A stretch of 64,000 bases of DNA from Undaria pinnatifida (lineage: Eukaryota > Sar > Phaeophyceae > Laminariales > Alariaceae): the NCBI GenBank assembly GCA_012845835.1, contig JABAKD010000012.1, forward strand, positions 558,001-622,000, written 5' to 3'. The notes below the pieces were generated by a model, which saw nothing but the letters and a program-made list of their open reading frames with translations, was not told the origin of the DNA and searched no databases. The first letter of the stretch is position 1; every line of letters starts with the position of its first letter. Both the position numbers and the translations under genes were made by a program. Of this stretch, positions 43,201 through 52,761 are shown piece after piece.

Positions 43201-44592
43201 CCCAGCAACTCATTTGCAACGCAAACTGAAACTGAAGCGTCAATCGATCACTAACAGCTACTTTGCTTGCAGCTGGCGTGTTTGTGTTGAAAAATGAAGC
43301 GAAGAAAAGTTAACCCATCCCTCCCGACCTGTTCATCCCACCCCTGATGTGTGCGCCGCTGTTGGTTTGTTAAGACCTGCGAGGTGCTGAGGAGAATGGT
43401 CTCGCGCGATCCTACGGAGCGCCTCGCTATGCCGGCGTTCACCGCCTTCCTTCGCCACCTGGCGGCCAAAACTGCTGCTGCCCTCGTCGCTCCCCTGCCC
43501 GAGATCCACCCCCCACCGGTAATGGAACCGCCATCTGGAGTCGTTCCCGGGATCGGTCAACCACCTGGGATCGGTCTTCCGCCGCCGGAAGTGGCTGTCA
43601 TCGCGGATGGTGCCGACGGAGGCGAGGGTTTGATCCCTCAGGCTGGCGGAATCAGGGGCGGCGACGACATCCCCGCCCCCGCTCTCGTGGTGGCGCCGCA
43701 AGCGGAGGGGAACTCCGTTGGTGCGGCCGCTGCCGTGCCCCTGGCTCAGGCTCTCGAGGTCAGCGACGGCTTGGTATCGAGCGACTCAGCGCGGCCGGCT
43801 ATCGGGTCTCCTGCGGAAGCGGAACCCGTAGCAGTCGCGAACTCGATCGTGCCTCCCCTGGGGGAGATCGCTCCGGGGACTATTTCCGTTCAGCGGGTAC
43901 CCCTTGCGAGCCTTCCCGTTGTAGAATCGCACGCGGAGAGAAACCCCGATGCTGCGGCCGATCATGTTCTTCCGAATGAGCCATTCGAGGCCGGCAACGA
44001 CTCGGCACCACCTGCTGTCGACCCGCCTGCGGTAGGAGAAGCCGCGAGCCCGGTCGTACCTTCCCTCGAGGACACGCAGGCAGGAGCACCTTCGACGGAA
44101 CGGGTGAACCCCGCGCCCTCCTCCGTTGTGATGCCGCACGCGGAAGGAGACCACAATGGTTTGGCCGCTGTCGTGCCTCCAACGGAGACCATGCACGGCC
44201 CGGCACCACCGGTTGCGGACTCCCTCGCCAATGCGAAATCGGCCGACGGGGCCGATATCTCCCTGGAGGGGATCGATCGAAGCGTGAACCCTGTCTTCCG
44301 ACCGTTTCCCGCATCGCCTGCGGAGGTCATGGCGAACTTTGTCGCCGATACTCTTCGCACCCGGAGAGATCCTCTTGAAATGGAGAACGTTCCTCTCCGC
44401 GTCGCTGCGAGGCCAATTGCGAGGCAGTTCTACCGTGGCGATGGTGGCCGTGGCAGTGGCAGTGACGGTGGTGGTGGTGGCGGCGGTCACGGCGGCGGCG
44501 GCGGCGGTGGAGGGGAAGGGTTCGGCGGAAGAAGCACACAAAAGGAGGGGGGAAAGTGGAGGGGGTGGCTGGCAGGCCTGATACGCCGTTGA
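33155..44592 (+). CDS. coiled-coil protein kinase with Ala/Pro-repeat tail (spliced)
   Basis: Confident exons: 36967-37128, 37587-37670, 38093-38170, 38571-38864, 39483-39529, 39864-40013, 40645-40793, 41955-42133, 42398-42472, 42847-42948 and 43375-44592. Every junction keeps phase. The probable first exon is 33155-33208; 33635-33805 and 36595-36663 are candidates. The kinase domain has G-Q-G-G-F-G, CAIKLIK (Lys), VREM (helix C Glu), HCDVKLAN (Asp, Lys, Asn) and LTDPG in place of DFG. It also has GTLG in the activation segment and an end motif RDPTERLAM. The N-terminus is a predicted coiled coil. After the domain come three imperfect Ala/Pro-rich repeats and a poly-Gly stretch. All core catalytic residues are present, so activity is possible despite DPG. 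Substrate and subfamily are unknown; Ser/Thr type is likely. Confidence 0.8.
33635..33805 (+). CDS. candidate kinase-gene exon
   Basis: The acceptor is CCCTTCCTAG and the donor GCT|GTAGGT. 57 codons are open in phase 0, ending PLEFAFGRTLVDQPSA. A Pro/Ala/Thr-rich frame also runs here, and the start could be the CAG at about 33748, so the frame is not secure. Confidence 0.3.
34320..34600 (+). repeat. degenerate 55-bp tandem repeat (GGCCACYGCGGTAC)
   Basis: Units with GGAACYRGCCACCGCGGTAC recur about every 55 bp at 34355, 34390, 34460, 34495 and 34535. They lie in an intron of the kinase gene. Confidence 0.55.
36595..36663 (+). CDS. candidate kinase-gene exon (23 codons)
   Basis: The acceptor is TTCATATACAG and the donor AAG|GTACGC, phase 0 both ends. 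It encodes LALDSHGHLSRPCCVATG, ending RDRK. The opposite strand is also open here, so it is only a candidate. Confidence 0.35.
36967..37128 (+). CDS. kinase gene, coiled-coil exon 1 (54 codons)
   Basis: The acceptor is a strong pyrimidine tract ending GTTGTCAG and the donor AGT|GTGAGT. It encodes ARPKAVITNSPAGPTAAM followed by a strong heptad-like stretch (QHQLERRLVKMEREAVKH). Confidence 0.75.
37587..37670 (+). CDS. kinase gene, coiled-coil exon 2 (28 codons)
   Basis: The acceptor is TCCGCCTTAG and the donor CAG|GTTTGA, phase 0. It encodes DQLTELRLASEART, then VLEERERALTLAQ, all helical. Confidence 0.75.
38093..38170 (+). CDS. kinase gene, coiled-coil exon 3 (26 codons)
   Basis: The acceptor is CCTCGAGCCAG and the donor GAG|GTGGGC, phase 0. 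It encodes NLNVAMKRAVAGLRKEIAE, ending TAWANE. Confidence 0.65.
38571..38864 (+). CDS. kinase gene, exon with ATP-binding loop (98 codons)
   Basis: The acceptor is CCCTCCACAG and the donor CCG|GTGAGC, phase 0. The second half is kinase subdomains I-II: FGDAAILGQGGFGIIRRG, the Gly-rich loop, then VCAIKLIKP with the ATP-anchoring Lys. Confidence 0.85.
39483..39529 (+). CDS. kinase gene, 47-nt microexon with helix C
   Basis: The acceptor is TTATGCTAG and the donor CAT|GTGAGC. It encodes GYSGEALVREMLAFS plus two bases. It joins phase 0 upstream and phase 2 downstream, giving the expected helix-C Glu between the Lys exon and HKNIVSIYAL. Without it the two neighbours are out of phase. Confidence 0.75.
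39864..40013 (+). CDS. kinase gene, exon HKNIVSIYAL (N-lobe to hinge)
   Basis: The acceptor is CAACATCTCAG and the donor CAG|GTGAGC. It encodes VGAHKNIVSIYALSDVAG, then GVIMEVAVCDLLAATM. The first block is the usual kinase HxNIVxxYA strand and the second the hinge region. Confidence 0.85.
40645..40793 (+). CDS. kinase gene, catalytic-loop exon (HCDVKLAN, DPG)
   Basis: The acceptor is GGCGTCCAG and the donor CTAG|GTGAGA. It encodes GLAYMHDRGIIHCDVKLANT, then GKLTDPGVWL. The HxD, Lys and Asn are intact; the DFG Phe is Pro. Phases 2 to 1 fit both neighbours. Confidence 0.9.
41955..42133 (+). CDS. kinase gene, activation-segment exon
   Basis: The acceptor is ACACCGCAG and the donor TGG|GTAAGG. 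It encodes LGEQRPVRTGTLGRVPVEN, where APE is replaced by PVEN, and continues to ..DAFAAGSDSCFLVMQ (DVxSxG-like) and NLWAHW. Confidence 0.75.
42398..42472 (+). CDS. kinase gene, C-lobe exon (25 codons)
   Basis: The acceptor is CAACTGCAG and the donor AGG|GTGAGT, phase 0. It encodes NLTTEEEKELILARNAEGG, ending VRSIR. Confidence 0.75.
42847..42948 (+). CDS. kinase gene, C-lobe exon (34 codons)
   Basis: The acceptor is ATGTGTGCAG and the donor AAC|GTGAGT, phase 0. It encodes EDVTLRTMTDGTLARVLL, then NPAIPASELAN. Confidence 0.75.
43375..44592 (+). CDS. kinase gene, last exon: end of C-lobe, Ala/Pro repeats, poly-Gly
   Basis: The acceptor is TTTGTTAAG; stop TGA at 44590-44592. It starts TCEVLRRMVSRDPTERLAM, the last kinase helix with its conserved Arg. 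From about residue 100 there are three imperfect repeats of 60-70 residues (cores APQAEGNSVGAAAAV, ESHAERNPDAAADHV, MPHAEGDHNGLAAVV), then a Gly/Ser/His-rich run. GC is higher than in the surrounding introns. The minus-strand 251-codon frame is its shadow. Confidence 0.85.
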   Translation, partial: TCEVLRRMVSRDPTERLAMPAFTAFLRHLAAKTAAALVAPLPEIHPPPVMEPPSGVVPGIGQPPGIGLPPPEVAVIADGADGGEGLIPQAGGIRGGDDIPAPALVVAPQAEGNSVGAAAAVPLAQALEVSDGLVSSDSARPAIGSPAEAEPVAVANSIVPPLGEIAPGTISVQRVPLASLPVVESHAERNPDAAADHVLPNEPFEAGNDSAPPAVDPPAVGEAASPVVPSLEDTQAGAPSTERVNPAPSSVVMPHAEGDHNGLAAVVPPTETMHGPAPPVADSLANAKSADGADISLEGIDRSVNPVFRPFPASPAEVMANFVADTLRTRRDPLEMENVPLRVAARPIARQFYRGDGGRGSGSDGGGGGGGHGGGGGGGGEGFGGRSTQKEGGKWRGWLAGLIRR

Positions 44593-47500
44593 CCGTTTGA
44601 TGATATACTCCGGTCCGTCCCGGACGGCAGAGTTTTGCTTTTCGGCGAGATTCTGGTAGCAGAAGTCTCAAGCGAATGTTTTGTACTTACTACGTCTGTC
44701 CAGTGTGTTGCGCAGAATGCACCAGGACCACCGAGACCGTGCTCATTCTAAGCGGCCCCGAGAAGTCTTGGTGGAGGGATTTCCGGGAACGACTTTACGT
44801 TAGCCGTTTGTTGGGTGCGGCGGGTAGGCGGCGTAGCCCGGGTTTTCGTTAGTGGGGGAGCTTGCGCAAGAACTACACTACTACCCGAAGTACATTACCC
44901 GGGGAGTTTCTCTCCCGGGTGGCTATCTCCACCGCACTTGATCCTCCATCGCGAGGATCGGGGCGGGGCGACGTACTCACGGTGCCGTACCGTATGCCAC
45001 GGCGGTAACGTTGTGTGCCTGCAACCGAGTTCAGTCGACACGCGGCACATTTTGATGTGGAAGTGTGGCGAGCTTACGCTTCGTTTTTATCCCATCCGTT
45101 TCTACAGGATAAACCAAAAAACAAAATTGTCGCGGGACGCATTGAGTTGCTTGAACTTCAAAACGAGCATTTATTATTTTTCGTATCGAATTGTGGCGAG
45201 CCAAGCGGGGAGGGAGTGTAGGCGCACTAGTGCAGTCTATCGTGGGGTGGTACGCTCATACACGCTGTTCCCACGAAACAGAACTTTGCCGGAGGTGTAG
45301 ACGTTGTGGCTGGCAGAGTAACAAAAGTTAAATTTGGGGTGCATGTGCGGCTGGCATCGTCATAGACTCTAGGCACACAGACGGCCTTCGCCGAGCCTTG
45401 GCTTATGTTTTTGGGGGCAGGTATGAGTTCAATTGTCCAGGCCCTTTGGCTCTATGTATGTGTTATGCACGCATTTATTTTCGTTTTTTATTTTTATTAT
45501 TCCTCATAGCAGAGGTTTTGAATACTTGTACCCGACCGTGGAGATGACTATTTTTTACCTCCATGTTAACGCCTTTTCAACGGGTAAACCCGTTTCTTGG
45601 GAGGAAACTTACTTGATACTGGTATAGGGAGGGGTGTTGAGGTTCCGAAGGGGTTGAATATGGTTTCTACTGGAACGAACGCGAGACAGCGGCAGTCGTT
45701 AACGCTGAGGTTGCGTTAGCATTAATAATATAAAAATAGCAGCTCCCTCTCATTATATTTTTTCACCCCAAGAAGTGAATCGCGGCTTGTTGCCTGCACG
45801 TTTTCTCGGGTTCGCATACTCGAATCAAACAGGGTTCTTATGTTTTGTGAATCTTCCGCGCTTTCCCCAGGTTTTGTTCGGCTTTTGTAGCTCTTGCTCT
45901 GTGTAGAGGTAGTTATCCCACCCGCGTAGATACGATTCGCCATCTCGCAGTTCACGTCTAACGCTGGCTTGGAACTCGGCAGGGTAATCTCCTACGATAA
46001 TGATAATTATGATGAGATCATGACAGCACATCGTAAAACCAAGCACATTATTAATATGCGCACACCCAGGTAGTGTTCTGCATGCCCATCCCGGGGCCTG
46101 ACCTCCGCTTTTTTTTTTTCTTTTTTTCGCGGAAAAAAAATGGTCGAAAGGCGGGCCACATTTTCAAAAAAAAAACTTTCACTGACAAAACACCAGACAG
46201 AAAAAAAAAACAAAAAAAAACGACAGGTGAGGTCTTCGCAATGGCACACAGTGGACGTGTGCAAAATTTCAAGGTCAAAATCGAAAAAACGGCGTGGACA
46301 CTCGCCGGGGAATACATGATTTTTTTTTTCACGTGAACCAGCCTGTGCGGCATACTCAAACGGCGTGGTCGGGCTGCGCTATTGAATGTGTTCGGAGTCA
46401 TGATTCGGGTGATGATGGATGATGACGTTGATGTTGATGTTGAGATATCGAGCTAGCTCCTCATGTAAGGAGCTCAGATTTTTTTGAGAATATGCTGCAC
46501 CCCCTACTTCTGGAGATTTTTTTTGACACACGCAATGATGGAGGTATACCTTTATTTGGCGAAAATATTTTCTGAATGACGGGGCTCGTTAACCTACTAA
46601 TAATATCGTTGGAAAATAAATAAATACTAGGCCATATTTTTTCATGATTTTCGTTGTGTACCTTGACCATTGATTGTTTTATCCGGTAGAGGTCTTGTGT
46701 TTTTTCAAATACGTTTTGGGGAGAGGTGCCAAGCTCCAAAATTTGAGGAAACGTCAGAAAAAAACTGGTGCACCTCTTTTTGTAGCACGCGTCTTAAAAA
46801 AAACACCACACACGTGACGCCACCTTCAATGACGTACGTCACCGTCCACCAAAATAATTACCTTCAATAAGGTCACCGTTATTTATAGTTCGTTCATATT
46901 ATAATCGAACTCCATTTCTCTCATGCCTCGGCCCTATACACCCCTCCTCGCCCAAATCAGCCAACCAGCACAAATTGAGACAATGCGGGAACCGAACATT
47001 CAAGCGGATTTTTTCCGCGATTATCTCCCCTATAGCCATCGACTACCCCTTTGATGATGATCACCGCGATTACCTCTCGGTAAGTTCCAAACTTCAGCCA
47101 ACAAGCTCAAGACCTCTCCGCAAGTTTCTGCTTTCGGCCAATAAGCTGAAAGATCTACATTTCGGCTAGTTCTTGAATTCGGCCAATAGTGACAAGTTCC
47201 AAAATTCGGCCTGTACAGCTACGGTAAATCCTTATTCTTGGCCAAACCAGCTACCCCACACTCCAAGGAGCCGCTACGGAGCTACCCAGCTTGACCTCCC
47301 CCAATGACAAAGCCGCCAGCCTGGGTCCCAATAACATGTTAACCAGCGCAAAAATAATCCCACTCAAAATTAAAATAGGTTGGGCCCAAACACATGGGCG
47401 AGATAATGATGTGCCTTAATTCACTGTTACTGCAGGAAAATCGTTTTCGCACAATTCCAAGCAGACTGTTCCCCAAACGGTGGGCGCCATGATAAACGGG
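44593..47500. other. convergent intergenic region
   Basis: It holds 3' ends of the kinase (+) and thioredoxin (-) genes. I see A/T homopolymers, a CACGTGGAAG-like fragment near 45050, an inverted CAAGTAA dispersed repeat near 45560-45650 and a GGTATACC element at 46536. TTCGGCCAATA words occur at 47090-47200. No gene is supported. Confidence 0.5.
46536..46800 (+). mobile_element. GGTATACC family element, copy 4
   Basis: GAGGTATACCTTTATTTGGCG at the left and TTTTTGTAGCACGCGTC at the right. It aligns with 13334-13610 and with the left end at 4971. Confidence 0.55.
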
Positions 47501-47822
47501 CTACGCTTGGGGAGGAGGAACGCACGCATCTCTTGGGGGGGGCGAGCACGCATCTTGAGCAGGAGGGGCGCAAGCGTCTTGAGCTGGAGGAGCGCAAGCG
47601 TCTTGAGGAGGAGGCGCGCACGCATCCCCCTGAGACGGCTGCCCGCCGTCCTGCGCCTCTGCTGCCCCGGCCAACCAGTACTTGACCTGCTCCATCAGGG
47701 GGGCCGCGGGCAAAAAGCCTTCTATCCGCTGCAACTCCTTTCCATCTTTAAAGAGGATTAAAGTTGGCAATCCGCTCACGCCAAACTTGGTCATGAGAGC
47801 AGGGTACTTGTCTGAGTCGATC
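47501..47822 (-). CDS. thioredoxin last exon with Cys-Pro octapeptide tail
   Basis: The acceptor is CCCTCACAG, phase 0; stop TAG at 47503-47501. It encodes IDSDKYPALMTKFGVSGLPT, the beta-3 to beta-5 part. Five tandem octapeptides follow (GDACAPPPQ, DACAPPAQ twice, DACSPPPR, DACVPPPQ). Confidence 0.9.
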
Positions 47823-49409
47823 TGTGAGGGAGGAGGAGTGGGGGCGTGGCGCGCGAGTTGATAAGCCGTCGCCAATAACTCTTGTCATGATGCACTGAAA
47901 TACACAAATATATGGTTTCCAATAAAACTATACAAAAACATGTACCAGGCACAAAGTAGATAACTGTACTGTAACTCCAAGCAATTAACTCCCGAAACAG
48001 GGGTACCATCATTAAGGGGTAAAAATGGTGAATCGCCTGTCCAACACCCGCTGTCAAAGGGTCCACATCCTGTTCCACGCATACACGGCGACTAACCAAC
48101 CCAGACTCGCGTCCAGTAAAGCTCTTGACCCCTTTTTCCGCCGCAAAGTGAATACCACACAAAATTCAAGTACTTTGCCCCTAAAAACGCGGTTGGCGTT
48201 CTAAAGGGGTTCACGTAGTAAGATGCAGCAGTACCACATGGACACGGTAGCCCTCGCCACATGTCTATTACTAATACTAACTGTGATCAACAGTATGCGC
48301 TGGTGGAAGGCATAGGTGAAAAACAAATATCAGGCACATACTGTGTATAGAGTCGGAGAGTTTCGGGGAGGACAGCGCAGATCTCCGGTGCTACGAAACA
48401 CCGTACAAGGGGCCTTCCTATTTAGGTCGCAGTGCAAGTTAGCAACCCTCTCCGCTCGTAATAGATGGTGCATAGTAGTCGAAGAAAGTTCGCTGCTGCA
48501 CGCTTTCACAAGAGCACCTTGTCAAGAAGAGTGTAAACGCAAGAAAAAACAAATCCTGCCACATGGTGATTTCGAGACCTTTTAGAACTAAACACGCGAA
48601 CACACACTCACCCGCACACCCCCGCACACACGCAACTGCCAGGTAAGTTGCCCCCCCCAAAATGTGTGCAGTTCTCTTCAAAAAGAGGCTACGGCGAGGA
48701 ACGTTTATGTTCATGTTTTTCGACGGTCACTCGATGGACCTTTTGCCATGGTATACCTTAAAAATCTTGAGCTCGTCCTGCATCTTGGGTCCAACCTCCG
48801 CGAGCGTCTCCGCCATCATTTTGCACGGCCCGCACCACCTGTACCAGTTGGGGGGGGAGGGGGGGGCGGGGGGCGGGGGCGTCAGTTCGTGAAGCGGCGG
48901 GGCAACGAACAAAAAAGAAATTAAAAAAGCGTAGTACAACTACTGATCCAACATGCCTCATCGTCAGCAGGAAACCACGCTGAATTGCCAAAACGATCGC
49001 ACACTACTTCCTAGTTTCCCCAAACTGGTCGGTACAGTTCTAAGAGGGTTCAACAGCCGATACCCACGTGAACGTGTCATACAGCTAACCGTGACGTGGA
49101 GAAATTGCATCCCCATGTCACCAACAGAGGAAGTTCAGTATTCAGCAGTACTTGAGGCAATGGTCACCCACACCCTATATAAATAGCCTACTGAAAGGCG
49201 CCACGAACCCTTGACTGTTTGTTGCGGCGAGGACCGCGGTCAACAAAACGGACAACGTAATCCCAACTTGCGGCATGGCAAATAAACAAAGCAATACACG
49301 GTACTGCCCAAGGGTAAGCTCTCACGTGGCGTAGAAATCGACCAGCAGGGCTCCAGGTTCCTTTTCAAGCATGTCCTCGAAGTTCTTGTACGTTGCCTTG
49401 GCTTCGAGC
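47501..49409 (-). CDS. thioredoxin with C-terminal DACxPP repeats (spliced)
   Basis: Exons 49409-49326, 48838-48757 and 47822-47501 join in phase to give KNFEDMLEKEP, LLVDFYAT|WCGPCKMMA, ..KIFK|IDSDKYPALMTKFGVSGLP and TLILFKDGKEL. This is a complete thioredoxin fold with the active site WCGPC and the cis-Pro (GLPT). After the domain (VKYWLAG) comes a tail of five octapeptides DACAPPxQ/DACSPPPR, adding five cysteines. Thioredoxin reduces disulfides of target proteins, with electrons from thioredoxin reductase or ferredoxin-thioredoxin reductase. The N-terminus and any targeting peptide are unresolved; the frame upstream of 49409 is open and Ala/Thr/Arg-containing. Cytosol, plastid or mitochondrion cannot be decided. 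Confidence 0.85.
48757..48838 (-). CDS. thioredoxin exon with WCGPC active site
   Basis: The acceptor is CTGGTACAG and the donor AAG|GTATAC, phase 2 to 0. It encodes WCGPCKMMAETLAEVGPK, ending LKIFK. A G/C homopolymer lies just upstream. Confidence 0.9.
49326..49409 (-). CDS. thioredoxin exon, first resolved (..VDFYAT)
   Basis: The donor is CCAC|GTGAGAG, splitting the Thr codon before WCGPC. The acceptor ATGCACCAG at 49410 is the best option but not certain. It encodes LEAKATYKNFEDMLEKEP, then LLVDFYA. Confidence 0.7.
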
Positions 49410-49876
49410 CTGGTGCATGCCGTGGCCGCGCTCGACCGAGTACCTCTCGGTCGCTTGTCGTCGCTATGGCCAAAAGCACCTCCAGAATGCCTATCGCGGG
49501 AAAACGCAACGGGAACATGCCGAGGGAGAACCTATCGGGAAATATAACGCGGGAAAACATAACGGTAAAGCACTGCGGGAGAGGGCAATGGGCGTCATGG
49601 CGGTCAATGAAACATGGCAGTGCCGTAAACGCTTATTTGTGTCCTGAGGCGTACCATTTCTTTCAATAAACGCCACGGGCGTAGTATCGGTCCGTGCAAG
49701 GGATACGCCGCCTTCCGGTTTCAAGGTTGTTTTGTTTAGTGGCGGATGCTCGACTTGCGTCAGCTGTATACGTGCCATTTAAGCTTGTTCGTTCTTTTCT
49801 GGGGTATTCTTCCGCTCTAGAGTGACTGGAGCCGGTTCAGTGACCACGGACTTGATTACGTGAGTTAATGTGAGGG

Positions 49877-49877
49877 C

Positions 49878-49962
<85 letters not shown>

Positions 49963-49963
49963 T
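49877..49963 (+). repeat. AAC trinucleotide repeat
   Basis: About 29 perfect AAC units. Confidence 0.97.
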
Positions 49964-50217
49964 ACAGCATTAACATTATTATTAGTCTGAGGAGTACACG
50001 ATCTGCTCCAGTTGCTGTATTGATGCGGTATGTTTGGCCATTTTTTTCCTGGGGTATTCGATTACTTGCGATCTCCACACAAAGAGGAAGCAATCATTCA
50101 TGAAAGGGCCTGATTCAATGGGCATGAAGGGCTGGCCTAAGTCAGCATGTCGGCAGCCCGCAGCCCATAGGCAATACAGACACACAAATCAACGTAGTCG
50201 TGCTTTTTTTTTTTTTT

Positions 50218-50378
50218 TTCCTCCGGCGGATGGGGAAAAATAAAGCTTTAGCTCACCACACTTCCACGTATTTTCATACGCGTCGTGTGTCGATTTGACT
50301 CAGTTGCTTTCGCAGCCCAACACTAGCTGGCGCACCCTTCGGATCCCATTGTAGGTACAGCGTGAGCTGTCCCTATCA
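50218..50378 (-). mobile_element. dispersed element (CGTATGAAAATACGTGG family), inverted copy
   Basis: Its reverse complement matches 23281-23440 closely from the CCTACAATGG block to the CCGCCGGAGG block. It is next to a poly-T run at 50203-50219. Confidence 0.7.
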
Positions 50379-51146
50379 GTGGTCTTCGTTACAACCCCGG
50401 CAGCGCAAACTATAGTTGTATACGGATGCGTGTGTATGTCGACCCGGTCTGTCCCCTGAGGGTCAGGTTCGGTGGAGATAGCCCCCCGGAGTGTCATCTT
50501 TCCGGGTAGTGTGGGACTTGCGTAAGCTCACCCCCTAGCAAAACCCCTGGCCATGGGAGATGGCCTTCCGCCGGACTTGGTCCAGTTACGGTCCAATCTA
50601 CCCATTCGGGCGTTGGCCCTCGGTCATGCACCTCTGCACTGGCCCTCTATCATATACCTGGTATATTATATCACTCATACGTACGACATGATATCTAATG
50701 ATACATACAGCAGTAGACATCCCTCTATAGTGCCGGTTGCCCCCTGTAGTGCCTGTGAAATCGGTTGGCACGGGTGGTAACAACCACTAGTGGCAGTGTG
50801 CGGAGTAGTGCCAGTTGCGTTGTAGTGCCGGTATTTCCGACTATTAACAGCACACACAAGCACTACACAGAGATCCCTATATACTGTACTCCAAATGAAT
50901 GGATATAGCCGACAACCCGCGGCAAGCTTCATAGAATCTTCCTTGCCCCAATAAAAGTCTGCTCACAGGTATAATCAGTAGGCCTCGCTATCTGGTCGCG
51001 CGCATCTTTAGGAGGGTTTTGTAATGACAATTGGGTATGCCTTGTGTTGCGATTTATCGTGCCCCCCGGTTTATCGTATCTCTTCAAAATGTTCGGACCC
51101 CACTTCAAAATATAATCCCCCTGGAAAAATATCATCCCCCCCTAGA

Positions 51147-51256
51147 GCATGTAACCCCCCTCCGACTGAAACAGCCCGCTGAATTATTATAAACCCCCTC
51201 CGACTGAAACAACCCGCTGAATTGTTAAAACCCCCCTCTGACTGAAACAGCCCGCT
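51147..51256 (+). repeat. tandem repeat, unit about 37 bp (3 copies)
   Basis: Three copies of CCCCCTCYGACTGAAACARCCCGCTGARTT directly left of the large foldback element. Confidence 0.85.
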
Positions 51257-51261
51257 GAGTT

Positions 51262-52662
51262 AAAAAATGAAAAAATAAACTTGCAGCTGTGACATCGACC
51301 AAAAAGGTTTTTAGATCAAAAATCAGCCTTGCAAGCTGCGTGTGATATTTCGATCGCGCGTGTTACAGGGTGTGTACCCTCATGAAGGATACAGGTCGGT
51401 GACTTCCGTGCTTAATGCCAGGGTCAACAGGACTAAGACGTTCAGCATTGTTCTGCCCACGGAAACTGTATAACCCGGGTTGAGGGGGACAAAACCAGAC
51501 ATCCGTGGAATTCAGTATGCATAGAATTATTGATGTTCACTTTTGGAGTGCTTGAGTCTACCGGGTTTGTACGCTAGTTCCCGTATACTCCCTGTATATG
51601 TGGCAGGCCAGCGGAGGTCCAGCCCAGGCCTGATGCTCCGGTTGTTAGCGATGTCGAGCCATGATCGAACATGCGGTGGGCGTCGATCGCTACTGTTCCG
51701 GAGTGATATACTATCACGCTTGAAGTGATGCCCGTTCTAACACGTCGACTCTTTGGAGGAATCGACCCATCCGGGAATTTCTTGTTTCCCGATTACCATT
51801 CAAGCAGGTCAATTTTCTTGAATTTTGAAGGAAGTCGTTCCGTGGTTTTCACGATATGAATTCCGACCTTCCCCAACATCTTTACACAGGTGAGCTAACA
51901 CTCGTGATCTGCGGGTGCTCCACCCGGAAATGACCACGAAGGCTCTCTGGAATGGCAAAAGCAATCGGCTATTTGGCGACCCGCACCTTTGATCATTCAA
52001 TATAAGTAGGATAAGAAATCCACGATTTAGTTTGTGAAGTCCCTGGTTGTGTGGGAGATGGGCGCTCGAAGAGCTTTAGGATCAAGTGTGCACCGCCCGA
52101 CGCCTGATGCAGAACGCCAGATCTCACTCGTCGGTCTTCATTTTCGATCAATACAGGTGTGTGAGCGTGCCTTTGCATAACATCAAGAGCAGAAGAGAGA
52201 TCATTTCGGAACAGTAGCGATCGACGTCCACCACATGTTTCATCATGACTCGACAGCACTAACAACCCGAACATCAGGACTGGGCTGGGCCTCCGCTGGC
52301 CTGCCACATATACAGGGAGTACACAAGAACTTGCGTACGAGCCCGGTGGACCCAAGTAGCCCACTCCGAAGGTTAACTCACACTATTATAACACTTGTTG
52401 TTTCATGCATACTGCATCCTACAGATGTCTGGTTTTGTCCCCCTCAATGCGGGTTATACAGTTCCCGTGCGCAGAACAAGGCTGAACGTCTTAGTCCTGT
52501 TGACCCTGGCAATAGCAGGGGAGTGACCGACCTGTATCCTTCACGAGGGTATACACACCCCGTAACACGCGCGATCGAAGTATCACACGCAGCTTGCAAA
52601 GTTGAGTTCTGATAAAAAATATTTTTGGTCGATCTCACAGCCAAGTGTATTTTTTCATTTTT
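51262..52662. mobile_element. 1.4-kb foldback element with arms of about 450 bp
   Basis: The left arm (about 51262-51715) and right arm (about 52195-52662) are inverted copies. Shared words include TGAAAAAATA, GATCGACCAAAAA, TTGCAAGCTGCGTGTGAT, TCGATCGCGCGTGTTAC, GTCAACAGGACTAAGACG, CTCCCTGTATATGTGGCAGG and ACGTCGATCGCTACTG. The centre (about 480 bp) has no credible ORF. The structure fits a non-autonomous foldback DNA element; a partial copy sits at 27912-28115. Confidence 0.85.
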
Positions 52663-52761
52663 ATTTTTGAAATATACTAGTCTATATCAAGGATGATATA
52701 GCCGCAATTTTGATCGAATCGGTGGTCGGCAGTTCAGAACTTTTTATCGCTCTACGCATAA

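Noticed and set aside
43786-44541. 251-residue minus-strand ORF
   Set aside because: It is the shadow of the high-GC last kinase exon, which is supported by phase and kinase motifs.
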